A stretch of 64,000 nucleotides of DNA from Heterodera schachtii (lineage: Eukaryota; Nematoda; Chromadorea; Rhabditida; Heteroderidae). The DNA lies in assembly GCA_023374025.1 (NCBI GenBank), contig SIJG01000082.1:211464-275463 (forward strand), read 5' to 3'. A model generated the notes under the pieces. That model did no database searches, was not told where the DNA came from, and saw only the letters and a program-made list of their open reading frames with translations. Within the stretch, counting starts at the first letter, position 1; each line of letters opens with the position of its first letter. Shown piece by piece: positions 31,356 to 40,400 of the stretch. A program made the position numbers and the translations under genes.

Positions 31356-32066
31356 ATGAAATTAAGCCTAATATTTTCTTTTCTTTTATTTTTGATCGTC
31401 ATAATTAACATAAATTACGTTGGAACAGAAAAGAAAAAGTTGCAACAGAAATCATTTGATGAAATATTTGGAGAAAAATGGGAAGAAAAGGAAGAAGAAC
31501 TACAAAATAAACTCAAAAAACGGGAAATAATTGGAAAGTTCAACAAAATAAAAGAGAAAATAAAGCAAAAAAAACGAACATACTCAAAAAAAGAATGGAA
31601 CAAAATTGAAAGAAAAATAGCTAAGAAATTAGGGACAAATCGAATTAAAATTTATAAATGGATTAAAGAATTGGGGCTTCAAAAAAATAATTATTACAAA
31701 TCAAAAACTGATGAAGAAAAAATAGAAATTGTACAAAAATTCATTGAAATATCAAATGAATATAAACAAAAAAGAAAATATTCAAGAAAAGAATGGCAAC
31801 AAAATTGTGCTGAAATTTGTAATAAAATTGGAGTTGGCTATGGAACAATTTGCAGATGGAAGAAACAATTTGGAATTCGCTGTAAAAAAATAACGCAGAA
31901 TGAAAAAATGGGAAAGATGAAAATTTATTGGCAAATAAAAAGAGAAAACCCAAAAATGAGTGATAATGCAATTGCTAAAATTGTGAGCACTTCAAATCCG
32001 AATATTTCCAATTGGAAGAAACAATTTGGAGAAGAAATGTTTCAGAACATAACTGAAGAAGAGTGA
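31356..32066 (+). CDS. secreted triple-HTH family protein (A-type), intact
   Basis: 236 residues, no intron, ATG directly behind the conserved CTTTAG..TTTAAA leader. Signal peptide about 1-23 (MKLSLIFSFLLFLIVIININ), head KLQQKSFDEIFGEKWEEKEEE, HTH1 (YSKKEWNKIERKIAKKLGTN, IYKWIKELGL), linker KSKTDEEKIEIVQKFIE, HTH2 (YSRKEWQQNCAEICNKIGVG, TICRWKKQFGI), HTH3 (ENPKMSDNAIAKIVSTSNPN, ISNWKKQFG) and tail EEMFQNITEEE. Repeats 1 and 2 share a KYSxKEW insertion that repeat 3 lacks. Predicted secreted; DNA binding is inferred from the HTH pattern. Alternative view: a domesticated transposase DNA-binding module that gained a leader. Confidence 0.85.
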   Translation: MKLSLIFSFLLFLIVIININYVGTEKKKLQQKSFDEIFGEKWEEKEEELQNKLKKREIIGKFNKIKEKIKQKKRTYSKKEWNKIERKIAKKLGTNRIKIYKWIKELGLQKNNYYKSKTDEEKIEIVQKFIEISNEYKQKRKYSRKEWQQNCAEICNKIGVGYGTICRWKKQFGIRCKKITQNEKMGKMKIYWQIKRENPKMSDNAIAKIVSTSNPNISNWKKQFGEEMFQNITEEE

Positions 32067-32204
32067 TTTTTGATTATGCTTTTCGATTTAAATATTTTTT
32101 GTGCTTTTTCATTATTAATTATGTTCTTTTTCTTAATTAGCTCTTTTATTTTGTTAAATTTTCAATTCTTTTTTTCAATTTTACCAGTTAGCTAAATTTC
32201 AAGG

Positions 32205-32405
32205 ACAAATCAAAACAAAATTTATGAATGGATTAAAGAATTGGGCCTTAATCAAAAGAAATGCTACAAATCAGCAACTAATGATGAAAAAATTGAAATT
32301 GTTCAAAAATTCATTGAAATGGCAAATGAATATAAGCAAAAAAGAAAATATTCGAAAAAGAATAGCAACATAATTATGACACAATTTGTAACAAAATTGG
32401 AGTTA
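32205..32405 (+). pseudogene. HTH-family middle fragment
   Basis: GTNQNKIYEWIKELGLNQKK-like sequence, KCYKSATNDEKIEIVQKFIE and the beginning of HTH2, then frameshift and loss. It lies just downstream of the intact 31356 gene. It contains the KKCYKS variant also seen at 33640 and 59934. Confidence 0.75.
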
Positions 32406-32934
32406 TAAAACAAATTTTAAAAAATATTTTCCTAATTCCAAATTTACCGTCTAGAAAAAACCAAAAAACAAAAAGATTAAAAAAATGATACAACTGATGT
32501 AAAGGCGTGAATAAATGATTCAGGATTATAAAAAATCATTCAAAATTGCCAATTCATCAATGATTTGCATGCATCGTTAGTTTTGTTTTTAACGACAAAT
32601 AATAGTGAATGTTGAATAACAATTAAATTAAAAAACAATGCTTCCCTTTTATTTAAAAAATTGTGAATTTATAATAAAATGTAATAAAATTTAAAAAAAG
32701 AAAAAATTAAATTGCTATTTTCAAATTTAAAATTTCTCTAACTTTTGTATTTGCTCAATAAATCAAAATAATATTAAAAAATGTGAAATTCCTATGATAT
32801 TTCCTTGTTACTAATCGATAATTAAAAATTTTATTAATTATTTTAATAATAAGTTATTTTGCAAATAACCGGAAATTATTAAATAGGTAACAATTTAACA
32901 AATTTTATTAAATAATATAAAAAAAACTATTTAC
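32406..32934. other. AT-rich gene-free spacer
   Basis: No reading frame or repeat that I can support. Confidence 0.3.
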
Positions 32935-33115
32935 AATGTTGTTTTTCAGCTTTAGACTTTCAATAAGAAGATAATTAAGTAAGTTTGAATTAATTTTGCA
33001 TTTATTTTTAATTTCAAAAGGCCGCCAGTGCTGATAAGAAGAAATAACCCGTAAAAATTCTGAAAATACACCCCCTAAGATTTGGAAAACTTTCCCAAAA
33101 AATTTTTATTTTCTT
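32935..33115. repeat. inverted repeat arm, partner 36265-36425
   Basis: GCTGATAAGAAGAAATAACC, CGTAAAAATTCTGAAAATAC and TTTCCCAAAAAATTTTTAT match the reverse complement of 36265-36425 with few differences. The arms enclose about 3.2 kb that includes the intact 34847-35548 gene and the 49-residue gene. Confidence 0.75.
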
Positions 33116-33639
33116 TCTAGATACAATCGGGAATCAAGCTCACCAATTCTTCTACGTCCCAAGCACTGGGACTCAAATAGGTACGTATCGCATAAACTTA
33201 CAAATATTCTTATAATACAATTTACAAACCTTTACTTAGAACATATACAAAATCAAAAGCAAATATGTGGATTGTGTCAATAACATCTTAAGTGTCCTTA
33301 TTGTTCAATTTTTTATAATAAATAGAATCGCAATAACAAAATCAAAGTCATAATTCATAATTTCAACAAATCAAAGACTTTTTCTTTTCTCATTCTTTAT
33401 CAGTTATCAGACTAATTTATCAAATTCAAAAGCCTTTGCTTCTTCAACTTTTTACTAAACAAAATGAAATACCCACCACTCTTTAAATAACAATTCTTCC
33501 TCTTTAATAATAACAAATCCTTTTCTTTTTAATTAACAAATCATTTTGTTTTTCATTTGAAAAATGGATGAACTAATTTGGCATTCATATACATGGATTT
33601 TTCCAATTCATAAATAAGCAAATTATTTAGCAATATTTT
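33116..33639. other. gene-free spacer
   Basis: A short less AT-rich word (CACCAATTCTTCTACGTCCC) at 33140, otherwise AT-rich. Nothing supportable. Confidence 0.3.
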
Positions 33640-33890
33640 TGATAAAACAAAATAAAAGAGAAAATAAAGCGAAAAGAAAGAAAATATCCAAAAAAAGAAT
33701 GGAGAAAAATTGAAGGAAAAATTGCGAAAAAATTGGGGACAAATCGAAATTATATTCATAAATGGATTAAAGAATTGGGACTTAATCAAAAGAAATGCTA
33801 TAAATCAAAAAATTATGAACAAAGAAATTCTGAAAAAATACATTGAAATGACAAATGAATATAAGCAAAAATGGCAACAAATTATTTCGA
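33640..33890 (+). pseudogene. HTH-family fragment (HTH1 and linker)
   Basis: IKEKIKRKERKYPKKEWRKI, GKIAKKLGTNRNYIHKWIKE and LGLNQKKCYKSKN, then the linker IEMTNEYKQKW. Frameshifts at about 33725 and 33815. No leader and no HTH2 or HTH3. Confidence 0.75.
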
Positions 33891-34148
33891 AATATGGCCA
33901 TAAAATTATCATAACAATTTTCTTCATCCATTTGAAAACATTTATCATTTGGCTAATATTAAGAATTATTATATGTAAAATATTGTTAATCAATGGAATA
34001 AATTTATATTTTAATGAAATATAACTTATTTATTCGTCTTAGAAATTTATCTGAAAAAATCTGCCTACAAAAATTTGATATAAAAATTTAAAAGAAACAA
34101 TAAATTGCACAATTAAAAAGATTGACCAAAATCATTTTTTTTTTAAAT

Positions 34149-34298
34149 TTAATTTTCAATTATTTCATCATTTTTTGCCCCAAATTTTTTCTTCCAATTG
34201 AACATGCTCCCTTTATTTTTATCCACTGGTCCAACGTAATTAATATTAATTACGACGATCAAAAAAACATTTAAAGAGAATATTAGGTATAATTTCAT
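34149..34298 (-). CDS. 49-residue secreted mini-copy of the HTH family
   Basis: ATG at 34296-34298 behind a complete class A module; TAA at 34149-34151. The product is the family leader MKLYLIFSLNVFLIVVININ, YVGPVDKNKG, then directly the last helix of HTH3, SMFNWKKKFGAKNDEIIEN. Everything between the leader and the end of HTH3, roughly 180 residues, is missing. The joint keeps the reading frame. It could be a working short secreted peptide or a deletion remnant that stayed open by chance. The joining sequence AAAATAAAGGGAGC is not found in full-length copies. Confidence 0.5.
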   Translation of the reverse strand: MKLYLIFSLNVFLIVVININYVGPVDKNKGSMFNWKKKFGAKNDEIIEN

Positions 34299-34640
34299 TT
34301 CAAAGATGGAAATATTTCTAAAACAAATTAAATTTAAAGCATTAAAAATGAATTTATTATTTAATTTGACAGTAATTATTCATGGCAAATACTTATAGAA
34401 TTAATAAATTTTCTCACTAATTATACAATAAATATTTTTAAATAAAAAATAAAGTAATTCCTCCATTAACTAAACATTTTTATCCCTACTGATCAAAAAT
34501 ATTTTTGTTATTCCCTACTTTCATTGCAATTTTGATGACAAAAGTAGAGTTAGAAATATAATTATTCAATATGTTTATTCACAAATGCCTAATATTTATT
34601 TTTTTAAATGTGCCGATGTAAAATAGTAATAAAAAATACC
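34299..34640 (-). promoter_or_regulatory. class A upstream module of the mini-copy
   Basis: Reading on the minus strand: CTCTACTTTTGTCATC, GAAAGTAGGGAATAAC, GATCAGTAGGGATAAAAATG, TAATGGAGGAATTACTTTA and TTGTTTTAGAAATATTTCC before the ATG. All landmarks are present, as in intact genes. Confidence 0.6.
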
Positions 34641-34846
34641 TGAGATTTTACAAAACGTGAAAAACCATTTGATTTAATAACTCCCTATTAATTTGATCAG
34701 AAATAGCAGATTTAATAGAAAGAAAATAAAAAATAGAACAAAAAACAAAAAACAAATGGAATTTTTGAAAAAATAAGAAAATTAATAATAATTAATGAGA
34801 AAAAGCACCAAAAAAATAAATATTGAAAATCACAAATAAATCACTT
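34641..34846 (-). other. 3' flank of the 34847 gene
   Basis: AT-rich; GAAAAAGCACC at about 34800 matches the 3' flank of other A-type copies. No terminator-like feature is recognisable beyond AATAAA words. Confidence 0.35.
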
Positions 34847-35548
34847 TTAATCTTCTGCTGTTCTCTGAAACATTTCTTCTCCAAATTTGGGTTTCCATCT
34901 GCAAATGTTAAATGGCGTAGTATTTATCATTTTTGCAATTTCTTTGTCACTCATTTTCGGATTTTCTTTTTTAATTTCCCAATATTTTTTTATTTTTTCC
35001 ATTTTTTCTTCCTCCGTTATTCTTTTCTTGCTTAATCCAAATTGTTTCTTCCATTTGGTAATTGTTCCATAACTAACTCCAATTTTCTTACAAATTTCAT
35101 CATAATTTTGTTCCCATTCTTTTCTCGAGTATTTTCTTTTTTGTCTGTATTCATTTATCATTTCAATGAATTTTTGTACGATTTCAAATTTTTCTTCATT
35201 GGTTTTTGATTTATAGTTTTTTTGTAATTTTTGATTCAGGCCCAATTCTTTAATCCATTTATAAATATATTTGCTATTCGTCCCCAACTTTTTTGCTATT
35301 TTTCTTTCAGTTTTATTCCATTCTTTTGATGAATATTTTCTTCCTTTTTGTTTAATTTTTTCTTTTATTTTATAAAATTTGCCCATTATTTCTCTTTTTT
35401 CTTCCAATTTTTCTTTTTCTTCCCATTTTTCTCCAAATATTTCATCAAATGATTTCTGTTGCAACTTTTTCTTTTCTGTTCCAACGTAATTTATGTTAAT
35501 TATGATAATCAAAAATACAATAAAAGACAATATTAGGCATAATTTCAT
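34847..35548 (-). CDS. secreted triple-HTH family protein (A-type), intact
   Basis: 233 residues. Signal peptide about 1-21 (MKLCLILSFIVFLIIININY), head KLQQKSFDEIFGEKWEEKEK at about 27-46, HTH1 about 52-103 (KYSSKEWNKTERKIAKKLGT, IYKWIKELGL), HTH2 about 117-171 (KYSRKEWEQNYDEICKKIGV, TITKWKKQFGL), HTH3 about 177-222 (ENPKMSDKEIAKMINTTPFN, ICRWKPKFG), tail EMFQRTAED. Strongly basic, with KR/KK clusters that could serve nuclear import. A complete class A module lies upstream and TTTTTAG precedes the ATG by about 20 bp. No premature stop, so it is the best-preserved A-type copy here. Secretion is a prediction; target unknown. Confidence 0.85.
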   Translation of the reverse strand: MKLCLILSFIVFLIIIININYVGTEKKKLQQKSFDEIFGEKWEEKEKLEEKREIMGKFYKIKEKIKQKGRKYSSKEWNKTERKIAKKLGTNSKYIYKWIKELGLNQKLQKNYKSKTNEEKFEIVQKFIEMINEYRQKRKYSRKEWEQNYDEICKKIGVSYGTITKWKKQFGLSKKRITEEEKMEKIKKYWEIKKENPKMSDKEIAKMINTTPFNICRWKPKFGEEMFQRTAED

Positions 35549-36020
35549 TTCAAAGATGGAAATATTTCTAAAAACAAATTAAATTTAAAGCATTAAAAAT
35601 GAATTTCTTATTTTAATTTGACAGCATATTATTCATGGCAAATACATATATAATTGATAAATTTCTCAGAATAAATAATTTAAAGAAGATTATTATTAAA
35701 TAAAAAAATAAAGTAATTCCTCGATTTATATAAACATTTTTATCCTACTGATCAAAAATATTTTTGTTATTCCCTACTTTCATTGCAATTTTGATGACAA
35801 GAGTAGAATAGAATAATTATTTTAAATGCTATTCTCATTTTACAAATGCCTATATTTATGTTGCCAATGTTAAATATTGCGAAGTAATAGAAGAAATTTT
35901 TAATAAAAAATCGGATAATTCCTAAGATTATGCATCGTGCAAAATCATTTGATGTAATTACTATTTGTTATCTTGATCAGTATTCGAAAATATTATATAT
36001 AAAATTATATTTGAATAGTG
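35549..36020 (-). promoter_or_regulatory. class A upstream module of the 34847-35548 gene
   Basis: Minus-strand order: distal GCACGATGCATAATC and TTAACATTGGCAACATAAAT, then CTACTCTTGTCATC, GAAAGTAGGGAATAAC, GATCAGTAGGATAAAAATG, TATATGTATTTGCCATGAAT, AATATGCTGTCAAATTAAAA and TTTTTAGAAATATTTCCATC. Confidence 0.6.
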
Positions 36021-36039
36021 ATTTATCATTATAATTAGA

Positions 36040-36425
36040 ATCTGTAATATCAAAATTTACAAAAAAATTGCCAACTTCGCGGATGAAGAAAAATGCGGAA
36101 AATAGAATTTCAATCAGACAGCCAAATCCTCTTAATTCTACAGTTTGGTTATGTTAAGATAACCTAAAGTTTTATGTGTAAAAGTCTTTAAAAACAAAAA
36201 ATTAATGATTTGGGCAGAAGCTGATTTATCTAGAAAAAAAAATACAAATTTTAACAAAAACACAAAAATTTTTTGGGAAAGTTTTCCAAACCTTAGGGGT
36301 GTATTTTCAGAATTTTTACGGGTTATTTCTTCTTATCAGCACCGGCGGCGTTTTGAAATTAAAAAATAAATGCAAAATTAATTCAAACTTAATTTTCTTC
36401 TTTTTGGAAGCCTAAAGCTAATTGG
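36040..36425. repeat. distal module piece and inverted repeat arm
   Basis: 36070-36230 is the distal part of the class A module on the minus strand (GCCAACTTCGCGGATGAAG complement). 36265-36425 is the inverted partner of 32935-33115. Confidence 0.6.
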
Positions 36426-36810
36426 ACATGGATAATGAATTAGCCACTATATAAACCACCGATAAGCCGATAAGTTTAATAAAAATGTTTTATAGTTGAA
36501 TTTTCTTTAAAATTAAAGTTTATGAAAAGCTTTTTAAAAACGAAAAACCTTCCAAATTTGTGGCAGTCTCAGATTCTCATGTTACTCGGTTTGTCTTTTT
36601 TACACCGTAATGAAATTTTAGAAAAAAAATAAGGAAATTAATAATTAATTATAAGAAAAAGCATCAAAAAATTTTATTAAATTGTGACGTGTTGAAATTA
36701 AAAATATAGCAAAATTAAGTTAAACTTAGTTTTTTGTCTTATAGAAAACCTAAAGCTCCCAAATCAAAATCTGGCTATAAATTTCATTAATAATTTTTAA
36801 ATTAAATTTT
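36426..36810 (-). other. A-type 3' module without a tail
   Basis: 36545-36690 repeats the downstream module (CATGTTACTCGGTTTGTC, GAAAAAGCATC). The HTH tail that should adjoin it is absent; the neighbouring copy at 36811 ends in the head region. Confidence 0.45.
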
Positions 36811-37065
36811 TTATTTTCTTCCTTTTTGCTTTATTTTCTCTTTTATTTTATAATATTTTCCAATTATTTCTCTTCTTTCTTCCAATTTTTGTTCCTCTTT
36901 TTCTTCCCATTTTTTTCCAAATATTTCATCAAATGATTTTTGTTGTAATTTTTTATCCATTGATTCAACATGATTAATATTAATTATGTTGATCAAAAAT
37001 AAAATTAAAGAAATTTTGGCTGATTCTTTCAGTGAATTTTTTCTTTTTTTTTTTTTACTTATCAA
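36811..37065 (-). pseudogene. HTH-family head with atypical N-terminus
   Basis: 84-codon frame. The hydrophobic leader (ISLILFLINIININ) is preceded by MISKKKKRKNSLKESAK instead of starting the protein, because the normal ATG AAA is lost and upstream A-rich sequence reads through. The head KLQQKSFDEIFGKKWEEKEE and KYYKIKEKIKQKGRK follow, then TAA just before HTH1. With lysines in front the leader would work as a signal anchor at best. Confidence 0.7.
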
Positions 37066-37289
37066 ATGAATAAATAAATATATTTAAAGATCAATAGAAT
37101 TAATTGTTAAAATACTAAGAATAATTATTGCTTTTTCTATGTACTGTTTTTTAAATGTGCATTTTTAAGTGTGAAAATTATTAAATTCAAATGATTGCAT
37201 TTCTAGAGCAGCAAAGCTTTTTTCAAATAGATAATAAGAAATTTCGAAGTTTGTCACAAAAAATCAGGGTAAAGGAGCAAATAGAGGTA

Positions 37290-37460
37290 TTCGCTAATTT
37301 TTTTTCTTTAATTTTATTACATTCTTTTGCAGAATATTTTCGTACCTTTTCTTTTTTTTCTTTTATTTAATATATTTTCCATTTATTTTTCGTTTTTGAG
37401 TTCATTTCGTTGTTTTTCTCCTTTTTCTTCACATTTTTCTCCAATTATTTGAATAGTGTT
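37290..37460 (-). pseudogene. HTH-family head scrap
   Basis: Minus strand shows an eroded GEKCEEKGEKQRNE-like head and KYSAKECNKIKE from HTH1, with several stops. Confidence 0.55.
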
Positions 37461-37507
37461 CAGAATTAAATATAATTAACATTCACGGCGCGAAAAATGA
37501 GGTAGGG

Positions 37508-37875
37508 TTAGCATTTTTCTTCTCCAAATTTGGCTTTCCATTTCCAAATGTTCTGTACCGAAGTGTTTATCATCCTCCAAGCTCGTCGAGTAATGTGATA
37601 GTTCAGTCCGGTCGGCAGCGACCCTTTGTCCCCTGCCGTTTCGGGTAGACCTTGAACCACAACACTGCGGCGTCGTTCGTGCTCTTGTGTGGCCTGCTCC
37701 ATCATTTTTTGTTGTTTGGGGTGTTGGAGTTCATAGTTTTGCTCCTAAATGACGGTCTGTTGTTGCTGAACCTGTTGCAAAAGTGCGATACAAATTTGCC
37801 GAAGTTTTTGGTGACCGGACTGGCGCTGTTGCTTTTTTTGGATACCAAATTCTTTAATCCATTTTTTAATATAAT
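37508..37875 (-). pseudogene. HTH gene with LINE-ORF1-like insertion (chimera)
   Basis: Minus strand: NYIKKWIKEFGIQKK (end of HTH1), then foreign QQRQSGHQKLRQICIALLQQ, VQQQQTV, a stop, QNYELQHPKQQ, then MMEQATQEHERRRSVVVQGL and PETAGDKGSLPTG..RRAWR, returning in frame to HTH3 INTSVQNIWKWKAKFGEEKC. The Gln-rich coiled-coil followed by ERRRSVVVQGLPE resembles the coiled-coil/RRM boundary of LINE ORF1 proteins. The 3' part (37508-37705) is a 65-codon open frame across the junction. HTH2 is replaced by the foreign segment, and the G+C content jumps inside it. Confidence 0.65.
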
Positions 37876-38118
37876 TATCATTGGTGTTTTGCAAACAAAT
37901 TTTTCAAAAAATCTTCAAAAAGTTTTATAAGAAAAGGTCTGGGAAATTTTTATTTTTTCAGACTAGAAATTTTTATTTTTAGAAAAAACTTCGTAATTCG
38001 TTATAAAATTGTGAAAAAAAACGCTAAGTTTTATGACCCTTTTTGCCCCAACCACATTTTGTTTTCGTGATCACCTCCCTGCACAAATTGAATCTAACTT
38101 TTCGTATTTATTTTTAGA
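37876..38118. other. spacer
   Basis: AT-rich; ends in TATTTATTTTTAG, a fair 3' splice acceptor leading into the frame at 38119. Confidence 0.35.
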
Positions 38119-38271
38119 ATGGTCCCTGTGCCTAAAAAGGACACGGCAGAAGCCGGGACCGGCATTTGTAGACAAGGCATTCTTGCCCAATTACGGTGCA
38201 AATTTGTAGCAAAAATTGGCACAATTTGCCAAAGTTTCAAGCAAAGGGCAAAGAACGAAAAAAAGGAATGA
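38119..38271 (+). CDS. possible small exon, 50 codons, unknown
   Basis: ATG one base after a TTTTTAG acceptor; open to TGA at 38269-38271. Product starts MVPVPKKDTAEAGTGICRQG and continues with LAQLRCKFVAK and KQRAKNEKKE. Locally GC-richer than the flanks. Support is limited to the acceptor, ATG placement and composition. Confidence 0.25.
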   Translation: MVPVPKKDTAEAGTGICRQGILAQLRCKFVAKIGTICQSFKQRAKNEKKE

Positions 38272-38567
38272 ATAGTTGTTTTATTTTGACAGTTTCTTTT
38301 AAACTTTTCATCATTTCACAACTCGAAAGCTTTTTTCATGTACATTTTATTCGGATTCTTCAATTTATTACTTATTTTGTAAAATATTTTCATTTTTTAA
38401 AATTTTAAAGAACAATTATTATACTTTGTGTAATCCTTCTTCATTTTTACTTTATTTTTATAATTATTTTTTATTTGATTCTGCTCATTTTTTACATTGA
38501 ATTGTTTTTTCATTATTTTTTTTTGAATCGTATTTTTTCAAGAAAATAATTATAGAAGTTTGATCAG

Positions 38568-38833
38568 GCAATAAATAGGGATGATATTTTTAGGTGCTTA
38601 AAAATTTTTAGGTTCTAAAAAACGCCTAAAATAGTTGCCAAAAATGGGAAAATAGGTGCCAAAAAGTTCCGAATTTAGGGGGTTGTAAAAAAGAGAATTT
38701 TTTCAAAAAGCAAAAATATTATGCCAAATCATTAATGATATATTTAATTTTTAAAATCAAAATTTTCGTCAAGAAAATAAATAAATAAATTTTGAGTTAT
38801 TTTTGAGAAATTTTTATCATCCCTAGTAATAAA
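38568..38833. mobile_element. hAT-like MITE with 8-bp target duplication
   Basis: Body 38576-38825 (250 bp) starts TAGGGATGATA and ends TATCATCCCTA (11-bp terminal inverted repeats). It is flanked by GCAATAAA and GTAATAAA, 7 of 8 bases equal. TAGGG ends and 8-bp duplications are typical of hAT elements. No transposase inside. Confidence 0.7.
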
Positions 38834-39079
38834 TTATTTGACTTTCAATTTCAACTTTTCAGATTTTTCCTTTTGGCAGATTTAATCCATAATGACTCTT
38901 TAGTGGCACTAATAAGACAAGGACACGTTAATTCTAGAAGCAGGCGCATAATCAATTGAACTTTAATTTTTTTTAAATGTAATTTTTAATTGTTTTAATA
39001 TTTAATTTAATTAAAATTTAATCGCAATAATATCATAAAGTGATCAGGAGCTTTAGAAAATGCGCATTTTGAATTTTCT

Positions 39080-39298
39080 CTCTCACCAGAGCAACCGAAT
39101 GATGATTTTTGACGAAGAAACATTTTTACCATAAATTTGGTAAAATTCAATTCCTATTCTTTTAAATGGACTAAAAAATTACTAACCAAAAATTTTTGCG
39201 AAAATTTAAAATATACAATTTATGCACAAATCAATTCAAATAAATTAGTTAATAATAAAATTTTTGGAAAATTTGCTAGCAAAGTTTCAAAAAACCTT
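39080..39298 (-). other. B-type downstream module
   Basis: Follows the stop of the 39299-39979 gene. Contains the box CTCACCAGAGCAACCGAATG near 39082-39105, seen in variants at 13370, 14505, 41360, 43700 and 45090. Function unknown; possibly just a duplicated flank. Confidence 0.45.
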
Positions 39299-39979
39299 CT
39301 AAAATTGAAAATTTTCTTCTCCAAGCTTGACTTTCCATCTCCAAATGTTCTTTGCGGAAGTGTTTATCATTTCAGCAATTTCTTTTTCACTCATTTTTGG
39401 ATTTTCCATTTTTATTTTCCAATAAATTTTCATTTTTTCCTTTTTTTCTTTCTCCGTTATAAATTTACTCACTCCAAATTGTTTCTTCCATTTCATAATT
39501 GTTCCATAACCAACTCCAATTTTCTTACAAATTTCGGCATAATTTTGGTCCCATTCTTTTCTTGAATATTTTCTTCCATTTTGCTTATATTCATTTGACA
39601 TTTCAATGAATTTTTGAACAATTTCATGTTTTTCTTCATCAGTTTTTGATTTGTGACAGTTCTTTTTTTGGAGACTAAATTCTTTAATCCAATTTTTAAT
39701 ATAATTATGATTTGTGCCCAAACTTTTCGCTATTTTAATATTAATTTTACTCCATTCTTTTGCTGAGTATTTTCTTCCTTTTTGCTTTATTTTTTCTTTT
39801 ATTTTATAATATTTTCTTATTATCTCCCGTTTCTTTTGTTCAATTTGCGCTTTTTCTTCCCATTTTTCTCCAAATATTTCATCAAATGATTTTTGTTGTA
39901 GTTTTTTATTTTCTAATTCATTTGAAGTAATTAGGGCAATTAGAATTAAAATCAAACAGAATAATAGTAATATTTGCAT
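39299..39979 (-). CDS. secreted triple-HTH family protein (B-type), intact
   Basis: 226 residues from ATG 39977-39979. Leader MQILLLFCLILILIALITSN, then LENKKLQQKSFDEIFGEKWE, HTH1 (KYSAKEWSKINIKIAKSLGT, NYIKNWIKEFSL), linker HKSKTDEEKHEIVQKFIE, HTH2 (KYSRKEWDQNYAEICKKIGV, TIMKWKKQFGV), HTH3 (ENPKMSEKEIAEMINTSAKN, IWRWKVKLG), tail EENFQF. The leader, upstream module and tail differ from the A-type; the body is the same. HTH2 is preceded by an extra N-G (KQNGRKYS). The upstream module has a TATA-like TATATAAA. Secretion predicted, DNA binding inferred. Confidence 0.85.
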   Translation of the reverse strand: MQILLLFCLILILIALITSNELENKKLQQKSFDEIFGEKWEEKAQIEQKKREIIRKYYKIKEKIKQKGRKYSAKEWSKINIKIAKSLGTNHNYIKNWIKEFSLQKKNCHKSKTDEEKHEIVQKFIEMSNEYKQNGRKYSRKEWDQNYAEICKKIGVGYGTIMKWKKQFGVSKFITEKEKKEKMKIYWKIKMENPKMSEKEIAEMINTSAKNIWRWKVKLGEENFQF

Positions 39980-40175
39980 TTTTCCGGGATTATAGTCCCA
40001 AATATGAATTTATATAATTTTTCTTAAATAAAATCCAAATAATTCAGTTTAGTCAATTAAGAGCCTTTTATTCACATGAAAAAACCACAACTCTACTGAA
40101 TTTCCGAATAAAAATCCAATTATTAGAAAAACTGATTTTCTTCCCTACTGATCACATTTATTTAAAAGAAAATTA
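39980..40175 (-). promoter_or_regulatory. class B upstream module
   Basis: Minus strand: GATCAGTAGGGAAGAAAATC, TTCAGTAGAGTTG, CATGTGAATAAAAGGCTC, then TATATAAATTCATATTTGGG and TCCCGGAAAAATG. The TATA-like word at about 40008-40016 is 30-40 bp from the ATG. Shared with 42229-42440 and 45990-46240. The GATCAGTAGG box is also in class A. Confidence 0.6.
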
Positions 40176-40219
40176 ATTTATTAATAATTAAATTTTTTCC
40201 TTTTTTTTTTTGTAAAAAG

Positions 40220-40400
40220 AGTAAAAATAAGAAAATGAGTGATTATTAAATTGCAAAAAGTATCAACATTAAGGAATACGCATTTTAAAATGGAAGAAAT
40301 AATCATCAGTTAAAAGAATATTCCTAAAGCGGAAAACCACGTAAATTTGGTGAAAAAGAAGAAAGAAAATGCGGAAGAAAAAAGTGAAAAAAAATTTTCG
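40220..40400 (+). pseudogene. divergent HTH-family scrap upstream of B-type gene
   Basis: On the plus strand a decayed HTH3 (MSDY.IAKSINIKEYAF.NG) and GEKEERKCGRK-like sequence. The same scrap lies at the same relative place at 42535 and 46290, so it was duplicated with the B-type unit. Confidence 0.5.
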
